Assembly (NCBI RefSeq): GCF_002573715.1
Contig: NZ_PDHM01000012.1
Location: forward strand, 249,368 to 313,367
Source of the DNA: Paenibacillus sp. EZ-K15
Lineage (GTDB): Bacteria; Bacillota; Bacilli; Paenibacillales; Paenibacillaceae
Reading direction: 5' to 3'
Length of the DNA: 64,000 nucleotides
The notes under the pieces were generated by a model. The model saw only the letters and a program-made list of their open reading frames with translations, was not told the origin of the DNA and searched no databases. Numbering within the stretch: position 1 is the stretch's first letter; every line of letters begins with the position of its first letter. The translations under genes and the position numbers were made by a program. This document shows positions 35,693-44,948 of this stretch, in pieces.

Positions 35693-36961
35693 ATGAGCTC
35701 ATCATCAATACAAACCAGCAATATTACCGACTTGAAACTGGCACCGGAAGGTCATTTGAAAATTGATTGGGTGAAGGCGCATATGCCGGTATTGAACCGG
35801 GTGCGTGAACAATTCGAGAAAGAACAGCCGTTCAAAGGGTTGAAAGTCGCCATCTCCTTGCATCTGGAAGCCAAGACCGCTTATCTGGCGAAAGTCGTTC
35901 AGGCTGGCGGAGCTGAAGTGACAATTACGGGCAGTAATCCGTTGTCTACTCAAGATGATGTGTGTGCCGCATTGGTAGAAGACGGGATCACGGTGTTTGC
36001 CAAGTATAACCCGGATCCTGCAGAATACAAGCAGCACCTCATTTCAACACTGGAGACCAGACCGGATCTGATCATCGACGATGGCGGGGATCTCGTAACG
36101 ATCCTTCACTCCGAGCGTACGGATCTGCTTGAAGGAATTCGAGGCGGAGCGGAAGAGACAACGACAGGCATCCTGCGCCTGAAATCTTTGGAGAAGGAAG
36201 GCTCTCTGAAGTTCCCGATGGTTGCCGTGAATGATGCATACTGCAAATACTTATTCGATAACCGTTATGGTACTGGACAATCGGTCTGGGACGGAATTAA
36301 CCGCACGACCAACCTGGTGGTTGCAGGCAAGACCGTCGTTGTGGTAGGGTATGGCTGGTGCGGGAAGGGCGTCGCCATGCGCGCCAAAGGTCTGGGTGCC
36401 AACGTCATTGTGACCGAGATTGATGCGATTAAGGCCGTTGAAGCTTATATGGACGGCTTCCGCGTCATGCCAATGCGCGAAGCAGCCAAATTAGGAGACT
36501 TCTTTGTCACCGTCACGGGTAACCGCGATGTCATTAGTGGGGAAGACTTTGATGTCATGAAGGACGGTGCCATTTTATCCAATGCCGGTCACTTCGATGT
36601 GGAAGTCAATAAACCGGATTTGTCAGAACGATCTCAATCGGTTCGGACGGTTCGGCGCAATATTGAAGAATATCATCTGAAAGATGGTCGTAAGATTTAT
36701 TTGCTTGCCGAAGGCCGTTTGGTGAATCTGGCGGCAGGTGACGGACATCCGGCAGAAATTATGGATATGACGTTTGCGCTTCAAGCTTTGTCTCTCAAAC
36801 ACGTGAATGATCAGTACAAGAACATCGGTAACCACGTAGTAAATGTTCCTTACGAATTGGATGAACAGGTTGCCTTATATAAACTGGAAAGTCTAGGTAT
36901 TACAATCGACAGCCTGAGCGCTGAGCAAAAGTCTTACTTGGACAGCTGGGCTCAGCACTAA
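35693..36961 (+). CDS. ahcY: S-adenosylhomocysteinase (Thermotoga/archaeal-like class)
   Basis: Splits S-adenosylhomocysteine to adenosine and homocysteine, recycling the by-product of methylation. The 422-residue protein has SLHLEAKTAYL, DDGGDLVTILH, EETTTGILRL, VNDAYCKYLFDNRYGTG with the substrate Lys near 185, and the NAD-binding motif VVGYGWCGKGVAMRAKGLGA around 218-237. Phrases such as GYGWCGKG and the lack of the about 40-residue insert point to the class seen in Thermotoga and archaea. B. subtilis uses the MtnN/LuxS route instead. A related substrate (S-inosylhomocysteine), known for some archaeal homologues, cannot be excluded. AGGAGG precedes the ATG; it may be co-transcribed with bshC. 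Confidence 0.92.
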   Translation: MSSSSIQTSNITDLKLAPEGHLKIDWVKAHMPVLNRVREQFEKEQPFKGLKVAISLHLEAKTAYLAKVVQAGGAEVTITGSNPLSTQDDVCAALVEDGITVFAKYNPDPAEYKQHLISTLETRPDLIIDDGGDLVTILHSERTDLLEGIRGGAEETTTGILRLKSLEKEGSLKFPMVAVNDAYCKYLFDNRYGTGQSVWDGINRTTNLVVAGKTVVVVGYGWCGKGVAMRAKGLGANVIVTEIDAIKAVEAYMDGFRVMPMREAAKLGDFFVTVTGNRDVISGEDFDVMKDGAILSNAGHFDVEVNKPDLSERSQSVRTVRRNIEEYHLKDGRKIYLLAEGRLVNLAAGDGHPAEIMDMTFALQALSLKHVNDQYKNIGNHVVNVPYELDEQVALYKLESLGITIDSLSAEQKSYLDSWAQH

Positions 36962-36986
36962 ACAGCAGCAGCTTTAGATCATTTGC

Positions 36987-37029
36987 AAACCTCCTTTCCA
37001 TCCCCGAGTGGGATGAAAGGAGGTTTTTT
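36987..37029 (+). terminator. terminator after ahcY
   Basis: AAACCTCCTTTC-CATCCC pairs with GGGATG-AAAGGAGGTTT around a 5-nt loop, followed by a T-run. It isolates the dcw cluster from upstream transcription. Confidence 0.92.
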
Positions 37030-37112
37030 GTGCGAATGTCCTGAGAGAAAGTTCCAAAAAAACAAATGCTCGTTAGAAGGTATTTGATTCTTGACGCCGA
37101 ATCTATTATCCT

Positions 37113-37139
37113 AAAGTGGTGGAAAGTGGTGCAAAGTGG
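37113..37139 (+). promoter_or_regulatory. MraZ boxes: three AAAGTGG repeats
   Basis: AAAGTGG occurs at 37113, 37123 and 37133, so exactly one repeat per 10 bp, on one DNA face, 30 nt before the mraZ start. MraZ is known to bind such direct repeats in its own promoter (AAAGTG-type in Mollicutes, TTGGGG-type in E. coli). A fourth partial match GGGGTGG lies near 37154. TTGACG at 37091 and TATTAT at 37104 are nearby, but their spacing does not form a normal promoter, so the start site is open. Confidence 0.75.
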
Positions 37140-37168
37140 GGAATCGGGGTTAAGGGGTGGAGTGCCTG

Positions 37169-37606
37169 ATGTTCATGGGGGAGTTTCAACATAGCATCGA
37201 CGATAAGGGGAGGATCATCATCCCTGCTAAATTTCGTGACCTCCTGGGCACCTCATTTATCGTAACCCGCGGATTGGACAATTGCCTCTTTGTATACCCC
37301 AAAGATGAATGGGCCATCATGGAGCAGAAGCTCAAATCCCTGCCACTCATGAAGTCGGATGCACGTGCATTCACCCGGTTTTTTTTCTCCGGGGCGACGG
37401 AATGTGAATGGGATAAACAGGGAAGGGTAAATTTGCCGGGCAATTTGCGCGAGTTCGCCAAGCTCGAGAAGGAATGCGTTGTCATCGGCGTATCGAGCCG
37501 AGTGGAGATCTGGAGCAAGGAGCAGTGGCAGAATTACTATCAGCAATCGGAGGAAGCATTCAACGACATTGCTGAGAAGCTGGTAGACTTTGATTTTGAT
37601 TTATAA
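37169..37606 (+). CDS. mraZ: transcriptional regulator MraZ
   Basis: A DNA-binding protein that assembles into a ring and controls the dcw operon. The 145 residues hold two SpoVT/AbrB-like half-domains with the DxxGR motif: [13 protein letters not shown] in the first and [13 protein letters not shown] in the second. The frame extends upstream to a GTG at 37157, but the ATG at 37169 gives the family start [15 protein letters not shown]. First gene of the dcw cluster, preceded by its probable own operator. Confidence 0.95.
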   Translation: MFMGEFQHSIDDKGRIIIPAKFRDLLGTSFIVTRGLDNCLFVYPKDEWAIMEQKLKSLPLMKSDARAFTRFFFSGATECEWDKQGRVNLPGNLREFAKLEKECVVIGVSSRVEIWSKEQWQNYYQQSEEAFNDIAEKLVDFDFDL

Positions 37607-37683
37607 CCAGCTAGGAACATCGTATTGAAATGGACAAGTTACACTTAAAAATCATGAATGAGACACAATGGAGGGCTGCAGCT

Positions 37684-38637
37684 TTGTTCCATCACATCAC
37701 AGTGCTTAAGCAAGAAGCAACAGAGGGGCTGCGCATCAAACCAGACGGCATATATGTTGACTGTACGCTCGGGGGAGCAGGGCACAGCTCGCTTATTGCT
37801 TCCCAACTAAGTTCGAAGGGCCGGTTAATCGCATTGGATCAGGACGATTGGGCATTGAATAATGCCCGGGAAGTCATGAAGCCTTATGTGGACCGGATCA
37901 CTCTAGTCAAAACCAATTTTCGTGATTTGGAGGAGGTGCTCCGAAACGAAGTGGAGGTTGACGAGAACGGGCAGCCGCAAGTTGACGGTATACTGTTCGA
38001 TTTGGGCGTATCCTCTCCGCAGTTCGATGAAGGGGAGAGAGGCTTTAGTTACAACCATGATGCCCCGCTGGATATGCGGATGGATCAATCCGCTGAGCTT
38101 ACCGCAGCCAGGATTGTAAACGAATGGCCAGAACAGGAAATCGCACGAATATTGTATGAATACGGCGAAGAGAAATTTTCAAGGCGAATTGCCAAGGTCA
38201 TTGTTGAAAGAAGGGCGCAGAGTCCTATTCAGACAACGGGTGAGCTTGTCGAAATGATTAAGGAAGGGATTCCGGCCGCAGCTCGGAGAACGGGCGGCCA
38301 TCCGGCGAAACGAAGCTTTCAAGCGTTTCGGATTGCGGTAAATGATGAGCTTGGCGCATTCAAAGATGCGCTTCACCAAGCCGTGAGATGTCTTGCACCA
38401 GGAGGAAGAGTCTCAGTAATCACTTTTCACTCGCTCGAAGACCGGATATGCAAACAGATTTTTAACAGCTACATTCCCAAGTGTACGTGCCCTCCAGACT
38501 TTCCGATGTGTGTGTGCGGAGGTGGCCAAGGTGATCTGAAACTGGTGAACCGCAAACCGCTTATGCCCTCTGCGGAAGAGATTGAGAGTAATCCAAGGGC
38601 ACGATCGGCGAAGCTGCGGATTGCGGAGAAACTGTAG
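37684..38637 (+). CDS. rsmH: 16S rRNA (cytosine(1402)-N4)-methyltransferase RsmH
   Basis: Methylates N4 of C1402 in 16S rRNA. The 317 residues hold the SAM motif [11 protein letters not shown] near 30, [27 protein letters not shown] and the C-terminal ITFHSLEDR block. Two Cys pairs ([12 protein letters not shown]) form the small metal-binding-like knob. The frame opens at ATG 37630, but orthologues start at MFHHxTVL; ATGGAGGG fits the TTG at 37684, which I chose. Second gene of the cluster. Confidence 0.93.
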   Translation: MFHHITVLKQEATEGLRIKPDGIYVDCTLGGAGHSSLIASQLSSKGRLIALDQDDWALNNAREVMKPYVDRITLVKTNFRDLEEVLRNEVEVDENGQPQVDGILFDLGVSSPQFDEGERGFSYNHDAPLDMRMDQSAELTAARIVNEWPEQEIARILYEYGEEKFSRRIAKVIVERRAQSPIQTTGELVEMIKEGIPAAARRTGGHPAKRSFQAFRIAVNDELGAFKDALHQAVRCLAPGGRVSVITFHSLEDRICKQIFNSYIPKCTCPPDFPMCVCGGGQGDLKLVNRKPLMPSAEEIESNPRARSAKLRIAEKL

Positions 38638-38670
38638 AAACATTAAATCCCTGAAGAAGGAGAATCAGCC

Positions 38671-39084
38671 ATGGCCTACACGCGCGGCAATTTAGCCGTA
38701 CAGGAGAGACAGAAGGAAACGCAGCAGTCCGCTTATCTCGAGAAGACAAAAGTCGTCAAACGTCGTTCCCAGCTTCCGCAAAAAGAAAAGCTGCTATATA
38801 TGTTGTCCGTGGTGTTTGTGGTTGCCGTCATGGGCGTCATTGGTATGAGTCATGTTCATTCCTATGACTTAAACCGGCAAATTCATGATACCGACAATAA
38901 TATACTCAAAGCGAAACGAGATATTGATCAGCTTCAGGTTGAAAAGCAAACACTGGAGACGCAAATATTGGACAAGGCAAAAGAGTTGGGTTATGTGCCT
39001 ATTGAGGATAAAAATACGATCCATCTATCACCCGTCTCGGGTTCATCCGGGACACAGAATTCGGACTCGGGACAAAATGATTGA
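38671..39084 (+). CDS. ftsL: cell division protein FtsL
   Basis: A 137-residue bitopic membrane protein: basic cytoplasmic N-terminus (about 45 residues, with KVVKRRSQLPQKEKL), one membrane helix (about 45-65), then a heptad-rich outer segment (IHDTDNNILKAKRDIDQLQVEKQTLETQI) that pairs with DivIC in the divisome. A Ser/Gly-rich tail ends it. AAGGAGAA precedes the ATG. Position between rsmH and pbpB confirms the call. Confidence 0.9.
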   Translation: MAYTRGNLAVQERQKETQQSAYLEKTKVVKRRSQLPQKEKLLYMLSVVFVVAVMGVIGMSHVHSYDLNRQIHDTDNNILKAKRDIDQLQVEKQTLETQILDKAKELGYVPIEDKNTIHLSPVSGSSGTQNSDSGQND

Positions 39085-39102
39085 AGTGTGAGGTTTTGAC
39101 CG

Positions 39103-41373
39103 ATGATAAAAAAAATCAAACTGCGTACCGTGCTAATAGGGGGATGTATAACCCTCTTTTTTGCTTTATTGATTGGTCGGGTCTTTTGGCTGCAGGTGAT
39201 CGATAACGACTTCTGGAAGGAACAAGCTTTATCGAAATGGTCGCGTAAACAGGTTCTTCCGGCCACGCGAGGGACGATTATGGATCGGGACGGCGATATT
39301 CTTGCCATGGATGCGCCTGCCTTTACGGTCATTGTGAACCCTGCGGTCATTCAGGCTAACGGCATGGAGAATGAGGTCGTTAAAGGGCTGCATGAGATTC
39401 TCGACAAGGATGAGGGCGAACTTCGTGAGCTGGTTAAAGCTAAAGACGATAAAGGGGAATACCTCAAAGGCCGTGAAGTCCGCAGTGAAGGATGGAAGAT
39501 TGACCAGGAGAAGATGGAAGAGGTTAAAGAGTTTAGTGAAAGCTTGAATCAAAAATTAAAGGCTGCCGGTAAGGTTCCCGATTCGGGCATCGGCTTTCAG
39601 CGAGAGTCAAAACGATTCTATCCTAAAGAGACATTGGCTGCCCATATCTTGGGCTATACCGATCGTCAGGGTAACGGTATCGGAGGCATTGAGCAGTATT
39701 ATGACGACAGGCTGAAGGGAACCGACGGATTCGCTTCTTATAAGAGTGACAAGAAGGGGGTCAAGCTGCCGAGTGAGAACGATTTATATCAGCCTGCAAT
39801 AAATGGGAAAAATTTAGTACTGACGACCGACGATACAATCCAGTATTATATCGAGGAAGCGATGCGCGACACGTATGCCCAATATAAACCAATCAGTATG
39901 ACGGTAATCGCAGCGGATCCGAACACGATGGAAATACTGGGGATGGCCAATATGCCGACTTTTGATCCCAATACATATTCGGAATGGAATCAAAAGAATT
40001 TTAACAATCATGCCGTGCGGTCCACCTATGAGCCGGGATCGACTTTCAAAATTGTAACGCTGGCCAGTGCAGTTCAGGAGAAGCTGTTTAACCCGGGTGC
40101 TATTTATCAATCCGGATCCATAAGAGCGGGTGGAAGAACTCACCGGGACATTAACAGCGTAGGCTGGGGCCCTATCACCTACTTGGAAGGCGTGAAGAAG
40201 TCGAGTAACGTTGCTTTTGTAAAATTGGGATTCGAAATGCTTGGCAAGGAACGATTTACCAACTATATTCGGGAATTTGGGTTTACTCAGAGAACGGGGA
40301 TCGACCTCCCAGTCGAAGTATTGGGTACCTTGAATATGACTTATGATTCCGATATTTCAACCATGACCTACGGTTACGCTGTATCCGTAACGCCTATTCA
40401 ACAGATTGCTGCTATTTCGGCAGTGGCCAACGGAGGCAAGCTCATGAAGCCTCATATGGTGAAGCAGATCGAGGACCCTAACACGGGTAAGGTTGAGAAA
40501 ATCGAGCCGGAAGTCGTGCGTCAGGTTATATCTCCTAAGGCCGCAAGAGAAACAGGGACTTACCTTGAGCAGGTCGTAGCCGACCAATCCATTGGTACAG
40601 GTAGGCTTGCGTATATTGAAGGCTACCGGGTTGCGGGCAAAACGGGTACCGCAATAAAATCCGGCGGCGGATATAAAGACCGTTCGAAACAAGTGGTTTC
40701 GTTCATCGGGTACGCTCCCGTCGAGAATCCGAAGATTGCCGTGCTGGTCATTATCGACGAACCGAACGTGGAACAGGGCGGCGGTAAGCTGGCAGCACCG
40801 ATATTCAAAGAAATCGTCTCCAAGACATTGAATTATTGGGGCGTTCCCAAATCGAATGCAACTCAGGATAAAGAAAAATCGAATGCAGGCACGACGCTGA
40901 AGGATTCCCTAAAAGCACCAGACTTTACGGGGATGAAGCTGAGCGACGTAAAAGCCAAGCTGCTGAAGGATGGAGTAGCGTTTGAGACCTTAGGCAACGG
41001 AAGCACGGTGAAGGAGCAATATCCGCCTGCAAATGCGATCATTAGTGCAGGTCAACGAATCTATCTTCTTACAGAGGATAGCCCAACAATGAAAATCCCG
41101 AATTTAGAGGGTGAATCGCTCAGGGACGCCATGGAAGTACTCACGTTGATGAAAGTAAAGGTTAATGTTCAGGGTGAGGGCTACGTTGTTTCGCAATTGG
41201 AAGCTAAGGAGAATGGCCAGCGAATCGTGCAGTTAACCCTGAAATCGGCTCAAGAGTTAATAACGGGAAGCAGCAGCTCTGATGAAACATCATCCGCTGG
41301 CAATGAAGATCCTAACGGGGAAGAATCCACCGATGAAGAAACTGAAACAACAGGCAGCGTAGGAGGGGAATAG
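39103..41373 (+). CDS. pbpB: division transpeptidase PBP2B-type (FtsI), with two PASTA domains
   Basis: Class B penicillin-binding protein that cross-links septal peptidoglycan. The 756 residues have one N-terminal membrane helix, a dimerisation domain (with ATRGTIMDRDGDILA), the transpeptidase with the nucleophile in STFK (313-316), the SSN triad (KSSNVAF) and KTG (AGKTGTA, about 509). Two PASTA repeats follow (about 605-720: PDFTGMKLSDVKAKLL and PNLEGESLRDAMEVL). The final 40 residues are acidic and Ser/Thr/Glu-rich. A hairpin without a T-run lies between this gene and spoVD. Confidence 0.94.
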   Translation: MIKKIKLRTVLIGGCITLFFALLIGRVFWLQVIDNDFWKEQALSKWSRKQVLPATRGTIMDRDGDILAMDAPAFTVIVNPAVIQANGMENEVVKGLHEILDKDEGELRELVKAKDDKGEYLKGREVRSEGWKIDQEKMEEVKEFSESLNQKLKAAGKVPDSGIGFQRESKRFYPKETLAAHILGYTDRQGNGIGGIEQYYDDRLKGTDGFASYKSDKKGVKLPSENDLYQPAINGKNLVLTTDDTIQYYIEEAMRDTYAQYKPISMTVIAADPNTMEILGMANMPTFDPNTYSEWNQKNFNNHAVRSTYEPGSTFKIVTLASAVQEKLFNPGAIYQSGSIRAGGRTHRDINSVGWGPITYLEGVKKSSNVAFVKLGFEMLGKERFTNYIREFGFTQRTGIDLPVEVLGTLNMTYDSDISTMTYGYAVSVTPIQQIAAISAVANGGKLMKPHMVKQIEDPNTGKVEKIEPEVVRQVISPKAARETGTYLEQVVADQSIGTGRLAYIEGYRVAGKTGTAIKSGGGYKDRSKQVVSFIGYAPVENPKIAVLVIIDEPNVEQGGGKLAAPIFKEIVSKTLNYWGVPKSNATQDKEKSNAGTTLKDSLKAPDFTGMKLSDVKAKLLKDGVAFETLGNGSTVKEQYPPANAIISAGQRIYLLTEDSPTMKIPNLEGESLRDAMEVLTLMKVKVNVQGEGYVVSQLEAKENGQRIVQLTLKSAQELITGSSSSDETSSAGNEDPNGEESTDEETETTGSVGGE

Positions 41374-41394
41374 CTTGTTCTAACCCGGGTTTGT

Positions 41395-41437
41395 CCCGAA
41401 TACTCATGTGAAGAACGCATAATCATGAGCTTTCGGG
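41395..41437 (+). other. hairpin between pbpB and spoVD
   Basis: CCCGAA-TA-CTCATG is mirrored by CATGAG-CT-TTCGGG around a 15-nt loop, with no T-run after it. The loop also contains CATAATCA, which with GAATACT 13 nt upstream weakly resembles a sigma-E promoter expected for spoVD. Confidence 0.7.
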
Positions 41438-41460
41438 TTCAAACAGGGAGGGAAGCTTAG

Positions 41461-43404
41461 GTGAAAGTATCCAAGGTATCGCAGCGGAGAAGACTGCTCT
41501 GGAGCCTGCTGCTGCTGCTCTTGCTGTTCTCTGCACTGATTATCAGACTGGCTTATGTGCAGATTGGGAAAGGCGCGGAGCTGTCGGCGAAAGCGGAGGA
41601 TCTCTGGCGCCGCGACATTCCGTTTGCGGCACAGCGTGGTGAAATTTTGGATCGTAACGGAACCGCATTGGTTACGAATATAACGACACCGACCATTTGG
41701 GCGATTCCTGTACAAATCAAAGATCCGGACCATACGGCCGAGACCTTGGCTGCGCTTATCAGCATGGACAAAGCCGATATCAAGAAAATCATTACGAAAC
41801 GTTCGAGGTTGGAACGGATAAATCCCGGTGGACGAAAAATTACGATGGAGCTGGCTCAGGAAATTCGTGATTTGAAGCTGCCGGGTATCGTTGTTGCTGA
41901 GGATAACAAACGGTATTATCCCTATGGCGATCTCGCAGCCCATATTTTGGGGTTCACGGGGGCCTACAGTCAGGGACTTACCGGCTTGGAAGCCATGCAT
42001 GACGACAAGCTGAAGGGCTTTGAAGGCGGAATATCCTATCTGTCCGATGCAGGCGGAAGAATCATGCCGGGCTCCTCGGAGAAGTATGTCGAGCCTCGTG
42101 ATGGTCTGAATCTGGAGCTAACGATCGATAAATCGATCCAGTCCATTATGGAGCGGGAGCTTGACCAAGCCATGGTGAAGTATCAGGCGAATGGGGCTTG
42201 GTCGATTGCCATGAATCCCAAGACGGGCGAGATTTTGGCGATGGCCAGCAGGCCGGGTTATTCTCCTGCCAATTACCAGCAGTTTTCAGCCGAGACGTAT
42301 AATCGCAACCTGCCGATCTGGATGACCTATGAACCGGGCTCGACGTTCAAGATTATTACGCTTGCCGCTGCCCTTGAAGAGGACAAGGTCAATCTGAAGA
42401 ACGATCACTTCTTTGACAGTGGGGCGGTAGAGGTCGGTGGAGCAAGACTGCGCTGCTGGAAAAAAGGCGGACATGGCAGCCAGACTTTCATGGAGGTTGT
42501 CCAGAACTCCTGCAACCCGGGCTTTGTGGCGTTAGGTCAGAAGCTGGGCAAGGAAAGCCTGTTCCAGTATATCCGCGATTTTGGCTTTGGGGCCAAGACG
42601 GGCATCGATTTGAATGGGGAAGAGAATGGCATCCTGTTCAAACTCGCTAACGTCGGTCCGGTTGAGTTAGCCACAACGGCATTTGGGCAGGGAGTATCAG
42701 TTACGCCGATCCAGCAGGTTGCGGCAGTGTCCGCTGCCATTAACGGCGGCAAATTGTTTAAGCCGCATGTGGCCAAGGCGTGGGTCAATCCGGAGACGGG
42801 AGAGACGGTCGAGGAAATCAAGCCGGAGCTCGTCAGACAAGTGATCTCGGAAGAAACATCCAAGCAAGTGCGCGAGGCGCTCGAGAGCGTTGTCGCCAAA
42901 GGGACCGGACGTCCGGCCTTCATTGACGGTTATCGCGTCGGAGGGAAGACGGGAACCGCCCAGAAGGTTATTAACGGCCGGTACTCGTCGACCGAGCATA
43001 TTGTATCGTTTATCGGATTCGCACCTGCCGATGATCCTGAGATTGTGGTGTACACTGCGGTAGATAATCCGAAGGGCATTCAGTTCGGTGGTGTCGTAGC
43101 TGCTCCAATCGTACAGAACATCCTGGAGGATGCGCTGCATTATATGAAGGTTCCACCGCGTAAAGATCAGCTTGCCCGCGAGTATAAATATGGCGAGACG
43201 CCAACCGTGACTGTGCCGAATCTGGTCGGAGCGACCATTCAGGATCTGTATGAGGATCTGAATATGAATTTCATGCTGGCCAAGTCCGGGACCGGCAACA
43301 CGGTGATTTCCCAGGCCCCGAAGCCGGGAAGCCGGGTGGAACGGGGGGCTACCATTCGGATTTATATGGGTGAAGACCCGGAGGAATCCAAGCACGAACA
43401 TTAA
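41461..43404 (+). CDS. spoVD: stage V sporulation protein D (class B PBP)
   Basis: A sporulation-specific transpeptidase for cortex peptidoglycan. The 647 residues resemble PBP2B: membrane helix near 12-30, AQRGEILDRNGTALVTN, the active-site GSTFKIITLAAAL, the SCN-type second motif in VQNSCNPGFVAL (SxN with Cys) and GGKTGTAQK. One PASTA domain closes the protein (VTVPNLVGATIQDLYEDL). GGGAGGGAAG lies before GTG 41461. Position between pbpB and murE is the same as in B. subtilis. Flanked on both sides by hairpins, which may allow separate regulation. Confidence 0.92.
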   Translation: MKVSKVSQRRRLLWSLLLLLLLFSALIIRLAYVQIGKGAELSAKAEDLWRRDIPFAAQRGEILDRNGTALVTNITTPTIWAIPVQIKDPDHTAETLAALISMDKADIKKIITKRSRLERINPGGRKITMELAQEIRDLKLPGIVVAEDNKRYYPYGDLAAHILGFTGAYSQGLTGLEAMHDDKLKGFEGGISYLSDAGGRIMPGSSEKYVEPRDGLNLELTIDKSIQSIMERELDQAMVKYQANGAWSIAMNPKTGEILAMASRPGYSPANYQQFSAETYNRNLPIWMTYEPGSTFKIITLAAALEEDKVNLKNDHFFDSGAVEVGGARLRCWKKGGHGSQTFMEVVQNSCNPGFVALGQKLGKESLFQYIRDFGFGAKTGIDLNGEENGILFKLANVGPVELATTAFGQGVSVTPIQQVAAVSAAINGGKLFKPHVAKAWVNPETGETVEEIKPELVRQVISEETSKQVREALESVVAKGTGRPAFIDGYRVGGKTGTAQKVINGRYSSTEHIVSFIGFAPADDPEIVVYTAVDNPKGIQFGGVVAAPIVQNILEDALHYMKVPPRKDQLAREYKYGETPTVTVPNLVGATIQDLYEDLNMNFMLAKSGTGNTVISQAPKPGSRVERGATIRIYMGEDPEESKHEH

Positions 43405-43405
43405 G

Positions 43406-43439
43406 GCATCATCCGGTTCACGAGCGGGACGGATGATGC
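43406..43439 (+). other. hairpin between spoVD and murE
   Basis: GCATCATCCG pairs perfectly (10 bp) with CGGATGATGC around a 14-nt loop, directly after the spoVD stop. No T-run follows. Confidence 0.75.
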
Positions 43440-43463
43440 AGATATATAGAGAGAGGGATAACA

Positions 43464-44948
43464 ATGAAATTGAAGCAATTATCATCCGTATTGGCTGCTG
43501 CTGTTATCGAAGGATCCGGAGATGTTGAAATAACGGGGATTGAAACAGACTCGAGACAAGTGAAAGCGGGGGATTTGTTCATTTGTCTGCCGGGTCATAC
43601 GGTAGATGGACACCAGTTTGCAGCCCAGGCCGCCGACCAAGGCGCTGCGGCATTGGTCGTAGAGCGTAAGCTTGAGGTAGACCTTCCGCAAGTCATCGTG
43701 AAGGACAGCCGCTTTGCGATGGCGGGTTTGGCAAATGCCTTTTTTAATCAGCCAAGCTCCCGCATGAAGATGATCGGTGTAACCGGAACGAACGGCAAGA
43801 CCACGACAACGTATTTGATCGAGTCGATCATGAACGATTACGGTCTGAAGACCGGACTCATCGGCACGATTCAGATGAAATACGATGGCCGGTCGTTCCC
43901 GATGCCGAGAACAACGCCCGAGGCGTTGGAGCTTCAGCGTTGCTTGAACGATATGGCGAACGCAGGTACTGAGTGCTGCGTGATGGAGGTATCCTCGCAT
44001 GCGCTCGAACAGGGGCGGGTGAAGGGAACGGATTTCCGGACGGCCATATTCACAAACCTGACGCAGGATCATCTGGACTATCATCATACGATGGAAGAAT
44101 ACCGCGGGGCAAAAGGGTTGTTTTTCTCCCGGCTGGGCAACGCTTTTGCCAAGGATGAATCATCGCGCAAATATGCTGTCCTGAATGCGGATGATGAGGC
44201 TTCAGCTTATTTTGCCAAGCAGACGGCAGCGGAAGTGATTACCTATGGTTTGGGAGACGATGCGGATATACGAGCAAGCAACATCTCGATCACCGCTCAA
44301 GGGACCTCGTTCCATGTGGATACATTCCGCGGCAGTGCGGATATTTCAATTCGAATGGTAGGGAAATTCAACGTGTATAACGCCATGGCCGCGATTGCTG
44401 CCGCGCTTCTTGAGGGAATCCCGCTCGAGGATATCAAGAACAGCCTGGAGTCCGTACCCGGAGTCGACGGCCGCGTTGAGGTCGTGGATGAGGGTCAGCC
44501 GTACGCCGTGATTGTGGATTATGCACATACGCCGGACGGACTCGAAAATGTGCTGCGTACCGTTAATGAATTCGCTGAAGGCCGGGTGCTCACGGTATTC
44601 GGCTGCGGCGGCGACCGGGATCGGACCAAACGGCCGATCATGGGTAAAATTGCCGCGAAATATAGCGATGTTGTATTGGTGACTTCCGATAATCCCCGTA
44701 CCGAAGACCCGGATTTGATCCTGAAGGATATCGAAGCCGGCTTGATTGAGGACGGAGTGGCAACAGAAAGCTACAAGCTCATCGTCGATCGCCGGAAAGC
44801 GATCGAAAAGGCTATTGAAATGGCAAGCCCGGGCGATGTAGTATTGATTGCGGGGAAAGGTCATGAGACCTACCAGCTGATTGCGGGCGAAGTGCTAGAT
44901 TTTGACGACCGCATCGTAGCCAAAGACGCGATAAGGGGCAGACAATAG
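43464..44948 (+). CDS. murE: UDP-MurNAc-Ala-Glu:diaminopimelate ligase MurE
   Basis: Adds the third amino acid to the peptidoglycan precursor. The 494 residues have the ATP motif GVTGTNGKTTTTYLIE (about 107-122), MEVSSHAL, and the C-terminal GCGGDRDRTKRPIM and TSDNPRTEDP. The DNPR sequence marks enzymes that use meso-diaminopimelate and not lysine, so the wall is predicted to be of the DAP type. Its stop overlaps murF by one base. Confidence 0.95.
   Translation: MKLKQLSSVLAAAVIEGSGDVEITGIETDSRQVKAGDLFICLPGHTVDGHQFAAQAADQGAAALVVERKLEVDLPQVIVKDSRFAMAGLANAFFNQPSSRMKMIGVTGTNGKTTTTYLIESIMNDYGLKTGLIGTIQMKYDGRSFPMPRTTPEALELQRCLNDMANAGTECCVMEVSSHALEQGRVKGTDFRTAIFTNLTQDHLDYHHTMEEYRGAKGLFFSRLGNAFAKDESSRKYAVLNADDEASAYFAKQTAAEVITYGLGDDADIRASNISITAQGTSFHVDTFRGSADISIRMVGKFNVYNAMAAIAAALLEGIPLEDIKNSLESVPGVDGRVEVVDEGQPYAVIVDYAHTPDGLENVLRTVNEFAEGRVLTVFGCGGDRDRTKRPIMGKIAAKYSDVVLVTSDNPRTEDPDLILKDIEAGLIEDGVATESYKLIVDRRKAIEKAIEMASPGDVVLIAGKGHETYQLIAGEVLDFDDRIVAKDAIRGRQ

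Noticed and set aside
37091..37109. TTGACG plus TATTAT as the mraZ promoter
   Set aside because: The two hexamers are only 7 nt apart, so they cannot form one sigma-A promoter.
42697..43485. A 262-codon minus-strand frame
   Set aside because: Antisense to spoVD and the start of murE, with no recognisable motif.
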